Shown: one piece after another, positions 25,194 through 34,974 of the stretch
Layout: each line of letters opens with the position of its first letter
Numbering within the stretch: position 1 is the stretch's first letter
Assembly (NCBI GenBank): GCA_943846685.1
Contig: OX044363.1
Location: 372,001 to 436,000 of the forward strand
DNA: 64,000 nucleotides
Direction: 5' to 3'
From: an uncultured Pseudomonadales bacterium
GTDB lineage: Bacteria; Pseudomonadota; Gammaproteobacteria; Pseudomonadales; Porticoccaceae
Made by a program: the position numbers and the translations under genes
Notes under the pieces: generated by a model
The model's input: the letters and a program-made list of their open reading frames with translations, nothing else
Database searches by the model: none
What the model was told of the DNA's origin: nothing

Positions 25194-25454
25194 TCAAGGA
25201 TTTTCAGCAAGCTCGTTAGCCACCGCTTTGTCCGCCACAATACTTTTCTGATGTTTAATCGTAACTCTGGTTTTCCAAGATAAGTAAGACACGATGGTAG
25301 CCACTGAAAGCAGCAGTGAACCAATAATTAAAACCTCCAGCCTATCGTCTCCAGCCATCATCCCATCAATCAGAATAAGCTTTAAACCCACCGCACCAGT
25401 CACCGCAGTAAAACCTTTTTGTAATAATAAATCGATTAGCTTATCCAAATTCAT
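25194..25454 (-). CDS. Small membrane protein of 86 residues
   Basis: I do not recognise a family. An N-terminal amphipathic part (MNLDKLIDLLLQKG) precedes a hydrophobic segment (about 15-30) and a second one (about 40-60, VLIIGSLLLSVATIVSYLSW). The tail is basic and then acidic (KTRVTIKHQKS...NELAENP). A good ribosome-binding site, AAGGAG, lies seven bases before the ATG, which supports it as a real gene. Upstream and downstream gaps are about 80-100 bases. Confidence 0.65.
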   Translation of the reverse strand: MNLDKLIDLLLQKGFTAVTGAVGLKLILIDGMMAGDDRLEVLIIGSLLLSVATIVSYLSWKTRVTIKHQKSIVADKAVANELAENP

Positions 25455-25533
25455 CGGTATCTCCTTCTTAAGATAAAGGGCAATGAAATACAGTAACTTT
25501 AGAAGTATTTTCAGAGGTTATTAAAATATATTT

Positions 25534-26061
25534 TTACTTGTCGGAAATCCCCACCACCATATCTGTCACGCCAATATCTATTCCAGCCTGATAAAGCAGC
25601 GTTGAAACCTGGCCGCGATGATGAGTTTGATGATTAAAAACATGCAGTAATAAGTCACCCATATTTTTATTAAATTTCTGGCCCTTGGAATTTGTATACT
25701 TCAGCGTGCTGACAATCACCTCATCAGTAAGCTCTGATATAAATTGCATTATTGCGGAATCCGTATGCTCCCTTGCCTCCGATAGCTCGGATAGCTCATC
25801 ATGCAATATCTCATCAAGTGAAGCAGGCTTTTTAACTGAACGAAAATATTCAAGTGATTGATAATTAGCGGGGTGATTAGCAAAACGTTTAAACCAGAAA
25901 ATATCGCCGACAAGAATATGATTTAGAGTTCCAATAATCGACCCAAAATAAGCGCCGCGATTTTCGCTTAGCGCCTGTTGATTTAATTTACCGGCAGAAG
26001 AGTAAACTCTCTTATTTATCCACTGATTGTAGTGAGCCAATTGCTGATAATATCTTTTCAC
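25534..26061 (-). CDS. DinB family protein
   Basis: A four-helix-bundle protein of about 175 residues in the DinB/YfiT superfamily of metal-dependent hydrolase- or transferase-like proteins. Family features: YNQWINKRVYSSA near the start, GTLNHILVGDIFWFKRF with the first metal His, and LLLHVFNHQTHHRGQVSTLL with the paired His residues. The frame is open to 26088, but GTG at 26061 begins at the family start (KRYYQQLAHYNQW) and comes one base after the upstream GFA stop, so I chose it. Function is unknown; DinB-fold proteins often act with bacillithiol, mycothiol or glutathione-like cofactors. Confidence 0.87.
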   Translation of the reverse strand: MKRYYQQLAHYNQWINKRVYSSAGKLNQQALSENRGAYFGSIIGTLNHILVGDIFWFKRFANHPANYQSLEYFRSVKKPASLDEILHDELSELSEAREHTDSAIMQFISELTDEVIVSTLKYTNSKGQKFNKNMGDLLLHVFNHQTHHRGQVSTLLYQAGIDIGVTDMVVGISDK

Positions 26062-26062
26062 T

Positions 26063-26482
26063 TTAAGCCTTAACCGGAAGCTCAGCATATTCAGGCAATT
26101 CGCCTGGAGCCTTATACCACTCTGCTTTTGAACTGCAGAATATATTCTGAATCGGCTCGATCCCAGGACTGGTATCTAGCGTGCCGGCCGGAACAATAAC
26201 TACCTCACTGCCCTTTGATCGCCAGGGCAGTGATGAACCACATTTTTCACAAAAAGCAGTGGCAAAATATTTGGTCTCTTGCGGTAGAAAATTAACTACT
26301 GATGACTGACCTTTTAGCCAGTTAAATTGTTCCGGGGTAACGAATAGATTTGAGGCATGGGCACTGCCGGTAACCTTGCGGCAGCGCGAACAGTGACAGT
26401 ATTGAAAAATACCCATATTGCCGGTTATTTTATATTCAACCGCTCCGCAGAGGCAGCTTCCGATTGCATCTACCGTTTTCAT
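26063..26482 (-). CDS. GFA family (CENP-V/GFA) zinc protein
   Basis: A 139-residue protein with the GFA metal-binding pattern: GSCLCGAVEYKI at residues 8-19, YCHCSRCRKVTGSAH near 28-42, and FCEKCGSSLPWR near 75-86. The family contains glutathione-dependent formaldehyde-activating-like enzymes; most members are of unknown function. It shares a tight operon layout with the DinB gene that follows. Confidence 0.88.
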   Translation of the reverse strand: MKTVDAIGSCLCGAVEYKITGNMGIFQYCHCSRCRKVTGSAHASNLFVTPEQFNWLKGQSSVVNFLPQETKYFATAFCEKCGSSLPWRSKGSEVVIVPAGTLDTSPGIEPIQNIFCSSKAEWYKAPGELPEYAELPVKA

Positions 26483-26529
26483 TTTTTCTCCCTTTTAAAA
26501 TGTAAATCTTCCGTAATTTAAAAACATTT

Positions 26530-26886
26530 TTAGCTTTTATCCGACCAAACCGCATACTCATTATTGCTCGGATCACTAAAATGAAAGCGTCGACCGCCGG
26601 GAAATGAAAAAATCGGTTTTATAATTTCTCCTCCCGCCCGTTCAATTTTTTTCTGGGTCTTTTCTAATTGCGAACTATAGAAAACAATCAGCGCGCTTCC
26701 ATGTTCAGTGGAAGCGCACTGATCAGATTTAAAAAATCCGCCTTCTAGTCCGGCATTAGAAAACGCCATGTACTCGGAACCATAGTCTTCAAAAGTCCAG
26801 TCGAAGATATGACTAAAAAATGTCTTTGTTTTTTCTAAGTCTTTTGCAGGAAATTCAACATAGTTTATTTTTTCATGCCTGTTCAC
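26530..26886 (-). CDS. VOC family protein (glyoxalase-like)
   Basis: A 118-residue vicinal oxygen chelate protein. [19 protein letters not shown] at the start, FGWxFEDYG-like [38 protein letters not shown] and NNEYAVWS at the end are typical of the glyoxalase/bleomycin-resistance fold. It starts with GTG overlapping the fda stop region by 14 bases, so it may be translated from the fda transcript. The ligand is unknown. Confidence 0.85.
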   Translation of the reverse strand: MNRHEKINYVEFPAKDLEKTKTFFSHIFDWTFEDYGSEYMAFSNAGLEGGFFKSDQCASTEHGSALIVFYSSQLEKTQKKIERAGGEIIKPIFSFPGGRRFHFSDPSNNEYAVWSDKS

Positions 26887-27968
26887 TTACCAGCTCCTCA
26901 AGCCAGTTAATTTTTGGATCCAACTCTCCGCGGTCATAGCGCTCAGTCATTGCATCCAAGCTGATTGGCTTTATCTTCGCTGCATTACCTGCAGTACCAA
27001 AAGCTTCGTAGCGGGCGACGGCAATATCTTTCATCGCTGCGGTGGTTTCTTTCAGATAGGCGCGTGGATCAAAGGCGCTGGGATTTTCTTTTAGGAAGCG
27101 GCGCACGGCGCCAGTTGATGCCAGGCGCAGATCAGTATCTATATTAATTTTCCGCACACCGTACTTAATACCTTCGCAGATTTGCTCGACGGGGACACCA
27201 TAGGTTTCAGGTATCTCACCACCGTATTGATTGATAACCGCAAGCCATTCCTGAGGCACTGAAGATGATCCATGCATGACCAGATGGGTGCCCGGTATAC
27301 GTCGATTAATTTCCTTGATGCGGTCAATCGCCAGTATATCGCCGGTCGGTGGACGACTAAATTTATAGGCGCCGTGACTGGTGCCACAGGCTATAGCCAG
27401 AGCATCGACACCGGTCTTAGCAACAAAGTCTGCGGCCTCTTCGGGGTCGGTAAGCATCTGTTCCTGGGTTAATTTTCCCTCTGCGCCCTGCCCGTCTTCC
27501 TCTCCGGCCTCACCGGTTTCCAGGGATCCTAGGCAGCCTAGCTCACCCTCGACCGAGACGCCGCAGGCATGGGCCATCTCGACGCTGCGCCTGGTTACAT
27601 CGACGTTATATTCATAACTGGAGGGGGTTTTGCCATCATCTTCCAGTGAGCCATCCATCATCACCGAGCTAAAGCCCAGTTGAATGGAGCGCTGACAAAC
27701 GGCGGGACTGGTGCCGTGATCCTGGTGCATACACACAGGGATATGCGGCCACTCTTCGATGGCTGCCTGAATAAGATGACGGAGAAAGGGGGCACCGGCA
27801 TATTTACGAGCACCTGCCGATGCCTGAACTATCACTGGGCTGTCTGGTTTGATCTGCGGCCATCATAATGGCGCGCATCTGTTCGAGATTATTTACGTTA
27901 AATGCTGGCACGCCGTAATTGTGTTCGGCGGCGTGATCCAGCATCTGCCGGAGAGAGATTAATGCCAT
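26873..27968 (-). CDS. fda: Fructose-bisphosphate aldolase class II, frameshifted
   Basis: The zinc-dependent aldolase that interconverts fructose-1,6-bisphosphate with two triose phosphates. The N-terminus [19 protein letters not shown], then [20 protein letters not shown], is in one frame from the ATG at 27968. From about base 27843 the next frame gives [17 protein letters not shown] and the rest of the enzyme. Metal ligand His motifs CMHQDHG and [10 protein letters not shown] are present, and [14 protein letters not shown] near the C-terminus. One extra base in CAAACCAGAC (for example CC in place of C) separates the parts. Total length about 365 residues, normal for the family. In an order tkt-epd-pgk-fda as in pseudomonads. 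Confidence 0.92.
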
Positions 27969-28129
27969 ATGACTATTCCTTTAGTGCTAAATTTTTTAAC
28001 AGTAGTTTTTACAATCTGGCCTTTAGGCCTCCTATGTAATCTAGCCTCTACTGCTAACGATTTTCTCCCCGCTGTTTTATATCCTTACTATTCACTGTTG
28101 TTATAAATGTTTTTATTGGAAGCTTGTAA

Positions 28130-29286
28130 TTAAGCGCGCTGTTCAAGCATAGCCACAGCGGGTAATTCTTTGCCTTCTACATATTCTAGAAACGCGCCGC
28201 CCCCTGTTGAAATATAGGACACTTGTTCAGTGATTTCATATTTATCCACTGCAGCAAGGGTATCTCCACCCCCGGCAATCGAGAATCCTGCACTTTCAGC
28301 AATGGCTAATGCTAGCGTCTTTGTGCCTTCACCAAATTGATCAAACTCAAAAACGCCGACGGGGCCATTCCAGATAATGGTGCCCATTTCTGTCAGCATC
28401 GCGGCCAGACTTGCGGCTGAATCGGGCCTATATCAAAGATCATATCGTCTTCGGCAACATCATCTACAGACTTGATGGTGGCTTCAGCGGTTTCAGAAAA
28501 TTCCTTGCCAACCACTACATCGGTGGGCAGTGGAATATTGACCTTTTTCATTAGTTCTTGGGCGGCGGGAATCAGGTCAAATTCACAGAGTGATTTACCT
28601 ACCGGCTTGCCTGCTGCAGCGAGGAAGGTGTTGGCGATACCGCCGCCGACAATTAACTGATCAACCTTGTCGGAGAGCGCTTCGAGAACCATCAGTTTGG
28701 TGGAGACTTTTGATCCCCCAACAATCGCCGCTACTGGCGGCGTCGGCGCGGCCAGTGCTTTAGAGAGGGCATCTAGCTCTTTAGCTAACAGTGGGCCGGC
28801 ACAGGCGACGGGGGCAAATTTTGCCACGCCGTGAGTTGAGGCCTGGGCGCGGTGGGCGGTGCCAAAGGCATCCATCACAAAGATATCGCAGAGGTTGGCG
28901 TAGGCTTTGGCAAGAGTGTCGTCGTTCTTTTTCTCGCCGGGGTTAAAGCGCACATTTTCTAGGATAACCACTTCACCGGCAGCTATCTCAATGCCATTGG
29001 TCCAGCTCTGCTCTAAGCGAACTGTTTGTCCAAGCAACTCACTCAGATGTACAGCGACCGGCTCCATACTGAAGTCGAGGTTATATTCCCCTTCAGTGGG
29101 TCGTCCCAGATGCGACATCAATATAACTTTGGCACCGGCTTTTAAAGCGTGCTGAATACTCGGCAGTGCGGCTCTGATTCTTGCGTCGCTGGTAACGCTG
29201 CCATCTTTAATCGGCACATTGAGGTCTTCGCGAATAAGTACTCGTTTGCCGGCTAGGTCTAGCTCGGTCATTAATTTGACGGTCAT
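28130..29286 (-). CDS. pgk: Phosphoglycerate kinase, frameshifted
   Basis: The enzyme transfers phosphate from 1,3-bisphosphoglycerate to ADP. The first frame (from [20 protein letters not shown]) includes [32 protein letters not shown] and [10 protein letters not shown]. It changes at about base 28424. The second frame continues [27 protein letters not shown] and ends in [20 protein letters not shown], with residues shown in short parts. Restoring GGCCCC from GGCCC gives the familiar DIGPDSA and a single 386-residue kinase. A sequencing error in a C run is the simplest explanation, but two neighbours show similar lesions. Confidence 0.92.
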
Positions 29287-29302
29287 TTTGATCCTTAAAT
29301 AT

Positions 29303-30335
29303 TTATTTGGTGGTGCTAAAGCGTTCAGTTGAACACCAGTGCAATAGGGTGTCTAGCATACGGTTGGCATAGCCCCATTCGTTATCAAACCAGATTAGCA
29401 CTTTGACTAATTTTTGCTGGCTGACTCTGGTCTGGCTGGCGTCGACAATGCCGCTGCGCGGGTCGTGGTTAAAATCACAGGAGGCCAATGGCTCTTCGGT
29501 GTAACCGAGCACGCCCTCTAAAAATCCTTCCGAGGCTTCCGATAAGGCGGCATTAACATCGGCTGTATCAATTTTTGTATTGAGCATGACCGAGAGATCA
29601 ATCGCTGAAACATTGACCGTGGGCACACGCATCGCCTGAGCTTGAAAACGTCCGGTCAGTTCTGGCAGCAGACGATCAATGCCCAGCGCCAGCCCGGTGT
29701 CTACGGGAATAATCGACTGCATGGCGGCGCGGGTTTTGCGCAGATCTGTATGGTGATAGGCGTCGATTACTGGCTGATCATTCATCGCCGAGTGGATAGT
29801 GGTGATAACACCGCCATCAACCCCAAAGCGATCATTGAGGACTTTAATCACTGGCACAACACAGTTGGTCGAGCAGGAGGCGCTGGAGATAATGGTTTCT
29901 TCGCCAGTCAGAATATCTCTGGTTGATACCATAGACAATGGTGGCATCAACATTGGACTCGGCGGGCTGGGAAAATAGCACCCGTTTGGCCCCTCTATCT
30001 ATATGTTGCTGTGCGGTGGCACGATCGGCAAAGGCACCACTACATTCCAGCACCACATCTATATCCAGTTCGCCCCAGGGCAGCTGGTTTATTTGCTCAC
30101 TGTGAAGAATGGCAATGCTGTCGCCATTAATCGTTAACTGATCATCAGCAACTTCAACGGTGCCGGGAAAGCGTCCGTGGGTGGAGTCATAGCGGGTTAG
30201 ATGGCCGATGGTTTTACAATCGGCCAGCTCGTTGATAGCAACTACTGTCACAGCACTGCGCGCATCTGATTCATACAGAGCACGCAATACTGAACGGCCA
30301 ATTCGGCCATAGCCATTAATGGCTACGCGAATCAT
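29303..30335 (-). CDS. epd: Erythrose-4-phosphate dehydrogenase/GAPDH family, frameshifted
   Basis: NAD-dependent dehydrogenase of the Gap family. The N-terminal frame, [20 protein letters not shown], runs to about base 29930 (ATIVYGIN). The second frame continues [19 protein letters not shown] with the catalytic Cys. The pattern [15 protein letters not shown] and [19 protein letters not shown] is that of the Epd-like group found between tkt and pgk in pseudomonads, where it supplies erythronate-4-phosphate for PLP synthesis or acts as a glycolytic Gap. One extra base in ATCAACCAGAGAT causes the shift. Its ATG overlaps the tkt stop as TAATG. Confidence 0.9.
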
Positions 30336-32329
30336 TAGCCGATGCTTTCCATAACATTGGAGACAACGTTTTCAACGGTGAAACCAAATTCTTCCATCAG
30401 CACATTGCCGGGAGCTGATTCGCCGAAGCTGGTCATACCCACAACGCGACCGTCGAGACCGACAAACTTGTACCAGTAGTCAGCGTGCAGTGCTTCGACA
30501 GCCACTCGTGCGCGAATCGCTGGCGGCAATACGGCATCGCGGTAGTCTGCATCCTGGGCGGAGAATATCTCTGCGCAGGGCATGGAGACAACGCGAACCT
30601 GAATGCCTTTGGCGGCCAGATCGATCGGCAGCGGTACAGCGAGCTCAACTTCAGAACCGGTGGCAATCAGAATTGCCTGAGGTTCGGCGCAGTCTTTCAA
30701 GATATAACCACCGCGGGCAATAGCGGCGACCTGTTCGTTGGAGCGCGGCATGGGTGCCAGACCCTGACGACTAAAGACCAGTGCACTTGGACCGTCGCGA
30801 CGTTCGATAGCACTCTTCCAACAAACCGCAGATTCCACGGTGTCACAGGGACGCCAGGTGTGCAGGTTTGGTGTTGAGCGCAGCGCGCTGAGCTGTTCGA
30901 CTGGCTGGTGGGTCGGGCCATCTTCACCGAGACCGATTGAATCGTGGGTGTAGACAAAGATACTCTGCAGACCCATCAGCGCTGACATACGCACTGCGTT
31001 GCGGGCGTATTCCATAAACATCAGGAAGGTTGCACCGTAGTTTACAAAGCCACCGTGGAGGGCGATACCATTCATAATCGCGCTCATACCAAATTCACGT
31101 ACACCGTAATAGATGTAGTTACCGTCGGCATTGTCACCGCTGATATCTTTTGAGCCAGACCAGATAGTCAGGTTTGAACCGGCCAGGTCAGCGGAGCCGC
31201 CAAGCAGTTCAGGTAACTCTGGGCCATAGGCATTAAGACAGTTTTGTGAGGCTTTACGCGAGGCAACTTTTTCCATCTTGCTCTGGCACTCTGCGATATA
31301 GGCATCAGCATTGGCACTGAAGTCTTCTGGCAGGTCACCTCTGGTGCGGCGCTCAAACTCTGAGGCCAGCTCCGGGTATTCTGCGCGGTACTCTTCAAGC
31401 TGATTGGCCCATGCTGTCTGTGCAGCGGAACCCTTCTCAACACCATTCCAACCGGCGTAATGATCTTCGGGGATCTCAAATGGTCCGTGAGTCCAGCCGA
31501 GGGCTTCACGGGTTAGGGCAACTTCGTCTACGCCTAGTGCAGCGCCGTGACAGTCTTCTTTGCCCTGCTTGTTCGGTGAACCAAAACCAATAATAGTTTT
31601 ACAGCAGATCAATGTCGGCTTGCCGGTTTCAGCATGAGCCTGTTCGATCGCGGCTTTAATCGCGTCGCTGTCGTGACCATCGACATTAGGGATTACCTGC
31701 CAGCCGTAGGATTCGAAACGCGCTGGGGTGTCGTCGCTAAACCAGCCTTCAACTTCACCATCAATCGAGATGCCGTTGTCGTCATAGAAGGCGACCAGCT
31801 TGTTGAGCTTTAAGGTGCCGGCCAGTGAGCAGACTTCGTGAGAGATACCTTCCATCAGGCAGCCATCACCGAGGAATGTGTAGGTGCTGTGATCGACCAA
31901 ATCGTGACCCGGACGGTTGAACTGCGCGCCGAGAACTTTTTCAGCCAGCGCCATACCCACTGCGTTACTGATGCCCTGACCCAGTGGGCCAGTGGTTGTT
32001 TCTACACCTGGGGCATAACCGTATTCAGGGTGGCCAGGTGTCTTGGAGTGCAATTGACGGAAGTTTTTAATTTCTTCAATTGGTAGGTCATAGCCTGTGA
32101 GGTGCAATAGAGAGTAGAGCAACATTGAGCCGTGACCGTTGGAGAGCACGAAGCGATCCCGGTTCACCCAGGTTGGGTCAGCTGGATTGTGGCTGAGATA
32201 GTCATTCCAGAGTACTTCGGCAATATCTGCCATGCCCATTGGGGCTCCGGGATGGCCACTATTAGCCTGTTGAACTGCATCCATACTGAGGGCGCGAACT
32301 GCGTTGGCAAGGTCTCTGCGTGAGGCCAT
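30335..32329 (-). CDS. tkt: Transketolase
   Basis: A 664-residue thiamine-diphosphate enzyme that transfers two-carbon ketol units in the pentose phosphate pathway. Seen: [20 protein letters not shown] near the start, [13 protein letters not shown] with the GDG...N diphosphate/Mg motif, [10 protein letters not shown] near the C-terminus, and [12 protein letters not shown] with the catalytic Glu-Asp/His region. Intact and full length, unlike the next three genes. It is divergent from sahR, separated by about 190 bases, the arrangement of Pseudomonas tkt and metK. Confidence 0.97.
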   Translation of the reverse strand: MASRRDLANAVRALSMDAVQQANSGHPGAPMGMADIAEVLWNDYLSHNPADPTWVNRDRFVLSNGHGSMLLYSLLHLTGYDLPIEEIKNFRQLHSKTPGHPEYGYAPGVETTTGPLGQGISNAVGMALAEKVLGAQFNRPGHDLVDHSTYTFLGDGCLMEGISHEVCSLAGTLKLNKLVAFYDDNGISIDGEVEGWFSDDTPARFESYGWQVIPNVDGHDSDAIKAAIEQAHAETGKPTLICCKTIIGFGSPNKQGKEDCHGAALGVDEVALTREALGWTHGPFEIPEDHYAGWNGVEKGSAAQTAWANQLEEYRAEYPELASEFERRTRGDLPEDFSANADAYIAECQSKMEKVASRKASQNCLNAYGPELPELLGGSADLAGSNLTIWSGSKDISGDNADGNYIYYGVREFGMSAIMNGIALHGGFVNYGATFLMFMEYARNAVRMSALMGLQSIFVYTHDSIGLGEDGPTHQPVEQLSALRSTPNLHTWRPCDTVESAVCWKSAIERRDGPSALVFSRQGLAPMPRSNEQVAAIARGGYILKDCAEPQAILIATGSEVELAVPLPIDLAAKGIQVRVVSMPCAEIFSAQDADYRDAVLPPAIRARVAVEALHADYWYKFVGLDGRVVGMTSFGESAPGNVLMEEFGFTVENVVSNVMESIG

Positions 32330-32468
32330 GGAATCATCACTCCTGATAGGGAAAATTGTAAGCGCGCATTGTCTCTTAGACGGCCCTGTCAGTAAACTTA
32401 AATTCTCTATTCAGCGGCTCTTTTCAGCAGAGAATTTTGCTTGCGCTACAACTGTGATTCACCTCTTC

Positions 32469-32494
32469 CTATATATAAAAATATTTTGATATAG
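32469..32494. promoter_or_regulatory. AT-rich palindrome, candidate SahR operator
   Basis: A 26-base imperfect palindrome bounded by CTATAT and ATATAG with AAAATATTTT at the centre, 29 bases before the sahR ATG and in the tkt-sahR gap. ArsR-family repressors bind such palindromes near their own promoters. That SahR binds it is inference. Confidence 0.5.
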
Positions 32495-32522
32495 CAAAAG
32501 CGCTGTGCTAAAGTCCCGCACC

Positions 32523-33527
32523 ATGAACAATCTCAGCCATTTTGACAGCCAACCGCGATCTGCCACCGATACCAGCGCTATTACTGCCCTGTGTAAAGCG
32601 GCCGGCGATCCCCTGCGTATGCAGGTTTTGAAGGTGCTGCAACAAAATGCTTACGGGGTTCTGGAGCTCTGCCAGGTATTTGATATTCGCCAGTCGGCAA
32701 TGAGTCATCATCTAAAGATTCTCGCCAACGCCGGATTGGTCGCCACCCGACGTGAAGGCACAACAATCTTTTATCGACGCAACGAGAGCCACCCGGACAC
32801 CGATTTGCAGCCACTGCAGCAGGTGCTGTTTCAAACCATCGATGATGCGGCGCTGGATCCAGCGCTGCGTGGTCGACTGGAGTCGATCAATCAGGAGCGT
32901 TCGGCGGCTTCGGTGGCTTTCTTCAACCACAATGCCCAGCGCTTTGAAGAGAATCAGGATCTTATTGCAAGCTGGTCAGACTACGGTGATAGCGTTGAGA
33001 GCTTTCTTGAGAGCAGTATCGGCAATAAGAATTCAGCCCTGGAGATCGGCCCTGGCTACGGGCAGTTTCTCGGCAAATTATCCGCCTGCTTTAAGCGTGT
33101 AACGGCACTGGATAACTCGGCGGAGATGCTTGAGCAGTGTCGCGGACGCGCCACTTCTCAGGGACTAAAAAATATCGATTTCAAATTGGGTGATACCGAT
33201 TTGGCTCGCAGCGAAGGGCTTCGCAGTGACTGTGTTTCTCTGAATATGGTGCTGCACCACAACCCGACACCGGGCGATATTATCAGCGACTGTGCCGAGC
33301 TTTTGAGTGATAGAGGGGTGTTGCTGATCACTGATCTCTGCGCCCATGATCAGGATTGGGTAAAGAAAGCCTGCGGCGATTTATGGCTCGGCTTCGAGCC
33401 TCAGGAATTAACTCGCTGGGCAGCCGCTGCTGGCCTTGAAGAGGGCAACAGCCTTTATCTGGCTCAGCGCAATGGATTTCGAATTCAGCTGCGGCAGTTT
33501 ATTAAGTCCCCAGAACAGAACAAGTAG
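32523..33527 (+). CDS. sahR: SahR-like ArsR regulator fused to a SAM methyltransferase-like domain
   Basis: A 334-residue protein. Residues about 15-100 form an ArsR winged helix (LCKAAGDPLRMQVLKVLQQ, DIRQSAMSHHLKILANAGLV, GTTIFYRR). Residues about 130-330 form a Rossmann methyltransferase-like domain (ALEIGPGYGQFLGKL, VTALDNSAEMLEQC, LNMVLHHNPTPGD). This architecture, upstream of metK, ahcY and metF, matches SahR, the S-adenosylhomocysteine-responsive repressor of methionine-cycle genes in Proteobacteria. The methyltransferase-like part probably senses SAH. The frame is open from 32505; the ATG at 32523 begins at conserved sequence. A three-copy 14-bp repeat covers its stop. Confidence 0.88.
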   Translation: MNNLSHFDSQPRSATDTSAITALCKAAGDPLRMQVLKVLQQNAYGVLELCQVFDIRQSAMSHHLKILANAGLVATRREGTTIFYRRNESHPDTDLQPLQQVLFQTIDDAALDPALRGRLESINQERSAASVAFFNHNAQRFEENQDLIASWSDYGDSVESFLESSIGNKNSALEIGPGYGQFLGKLSACFKRVTALDNSAEMLEQCRGRATSQGLKNIDFKLGDTDLARSEGLRSDCVSLNMVLHHNPTPGDIISDCAELLSDRGVLLITDLCAHDQDWVKKACGDLWLGFEPQELTRWAAAAGLEEGNSLYLAQRNGFRIQLRQFIKSPEQNK

Positions 33528-33559
33528 TACCGAACAAGTAGCACCGAACAACTAACAGC
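33518..33559. repeat. 14-bp tandem repeat, three copies, spanning the sahR stop
   Basis: GAACAAGTAGTACC, GAACAAGTAGCACC and GAACAACTAACAGC. The first unit contains the sahR TAG, the second repeats the same triplet. The array lies in the 64-base gap before metK. Confidence 0.75.
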
Positions 33560-33591
33560 AACTTTAAAGACAAATTACATCGGGAACGTTT

Positions 33592-34746
33592 ATGTCTAAC
33601 TATGATATTTTTACCTCGGAATCAGTCTCCGAAGGCCATCCGGATAAAATGGCCGACCAAATCTCTGACGCGGTGTTGGATGCCATCCTTAAAGATGACC
33701 CGCACTCTCGCGTTGCGGTAGAGACCTTGGTTAAAACCGGTATGACTATTATTGCCGGTGAGGTGCGCACAGATACCTATGTGGATCTCGAGCAGATTGT
33801 TCGCGATGTGATTACCGGTATCGGCTACGACAGCTCAGAGGTTGGCTTCGATGGCAATTCCTGTGCGGTACTCAATGCAATCGGCAAACAGTCGAGTGAT
33901 ATTGCTCAGGGAGTCGATGCCGCTGAAGACAAAGATATTGGTGCCGGCGATCAGGGCCTGATGTTTGGCTATGCCAGCAACGAGACTGATGTGTTGATGC
34001 CCGCGCCGATTTACTACGCTCACCGACTAGTCGAGCGCCAGGCACAGCTGCGTAAAAACGGTGTGCTGCCCTGGTTGCGCCCGGATGCAAAAAGCCAGGT
34101 CACGCTGAGATATGAAGCTGGTGTTCCAGTGGCCGTCGATGCGGTTGTCCTCTCGACCCAGCATGCGCCGAATATCGCCCTGCCAGATTTACAGGAAGCC
34201 GTGCTCGAAGAGATTATTCGCCCGGTGCTGCCTGAAGAATGGTTACACAGCGGCACTCAGTACCATATCAACCCTACCGGCCAGTTTATTATTGGTGGTC
34301 CAATGGGTGACTGCGGGCTAACCGGACGTAAGATTATTGTCGATACCTACGGCGGAATGGCGCACCACGGTGGCGGTGCATTCTCTGGCAAGGATCCCAC
34401 CAAGGTGGATCGCTCGGCAGCCTATGCTGGTCGCTATGTGGCAAAAAATATTGTCGCTGCTGGTCTCGCCGATCGCTGTGAGATTCAGGTTTCCTATGCG
34501 ATTGGTGTTTCAGAGCCAACCTCTATCAGTATCAATACCTTTGGCACCGGCAAGTTGTCCGATGCTGAAATTATCACTCTGGTTCGCGATAACTTTGATC
34601 TGCGCCCCAGAGGCCTGATTGAAATGCTCGATCTGCGTCGTCCGATTTATCAAGACACCGCGGCCTATGGGCATTTTGGTCGTGAGGAAGAAAATTTTAC
34701 TTGGGAAAAAACTGACAAGGTCGCTGACCTTAGCAAAGCACTCTAA
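33592..34746 (+). CDS. metK: S-adenosylmethionine synthetase
   Basis: A 384-residue enzyme that makes SAM from methionine and ATP. Signatures: [21 protein letters not shown] near the start (core [14 protein letters not shown]), the hexapeptide [21 protein letters not shown], and the P-loop-like [19 protein letters not shown]. Full length. Second gene of the sahR unit, with weak ribosome-binding sequence GGGAA. Likely repressed by SahR when SAH is low. Confidence 0.97.
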   Translation: MSNYDIFTSESVSEGHPDKMADQISDAVLDAILKDDPHSRVAVETLVKTGMTIIAGEVRTDTYVDLEQIVRDVITGIGYDSSEVGFDGNSCAVLNAIGKQSSDIAQGVDAAEDKDIGAGDQGLMFGYASNETDVLMPAPIYYAHRLVERQAQLRKNGVLPWLRPDAKSQVTLRYEAGVPVAVDAVVLSTQHAPNIALPDLQEAVLEEIIRPVLPEEWLHSGTQYHINPTGQFIIGGPMGDCGLTGRKIIVDTYGGMAHHGGGAFSGKDPTKVDRSAAYAGRYVAKNIVAAGLADRCEIQVSYAIGVSEPTSISINTFGTGKLSDAEIITLVRDNFDLRPRGLIEMLDLRRPIYQDTAAYGHFGREEENFTWEKTDKVADLSKAL

Positions 34747-34787
34747 AAGGCAGAGCGCTCTAAAAAGTAAGGCGCTTTAAGCAAGCG
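34738..34787. repeat. 17-bp imperfect tandem repeat, about three copies, over the metK stop
   Basis: Units GCACTCTAAAAGGCAGA, GCGCTCTAAAAAGTAAG and a shorter GCGCTTTAAGCAAGCG. The first contains the metK TAA. The second and third keep the CTCTAAA/CTTTAA core. Confidence 0.65.
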
Positions 34788-34806
34788 GGCGACACTCTTT
34801 ATGCCT

Positions 34807-34875
34807 GTCACCCTGAGCGTAGTCGAAGGGTCTCAGGCAGACTGGCAGAGGTCCTTCGGCTTCGCTCAGGATGAC
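34807..34875. repeat. Dispersed inverted repeat between metK and ahcY
   Basis: The arms GTCACCCTGAGCGTAGTCG (34807-34825, continuing AAGGG) and the complementary TTCGGCTTCGCTCAGGATGAC (here cited as parts ending at 34875) form a long imperfect stem. The sequence is a common dispersed intergenic repeat of many bacterial genomes. A degenerate partial copy (GCTCCGGATGAC) lies near 34924-34935. The 208-base gap holds no gene and no riboswitch that I can recognise. Confidence 0.65.
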
Positions 34876-34974
34876 AAGAGATATAAATAACAGGAAAGAA
34901 ATACCCAGAGCGAGAGTAAGAAATGCTCCGGATGACAAATTTAAAATTAATTAATGTTTAATAGGCAAACAATT

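Noticed and set aside
34747-34974. SAM or SAH riboswitch before ahcY
   Set aside because: The gap is filled by a tandem repeat and a dispersed inverted repeat; no known riboswitch core is recognisable.
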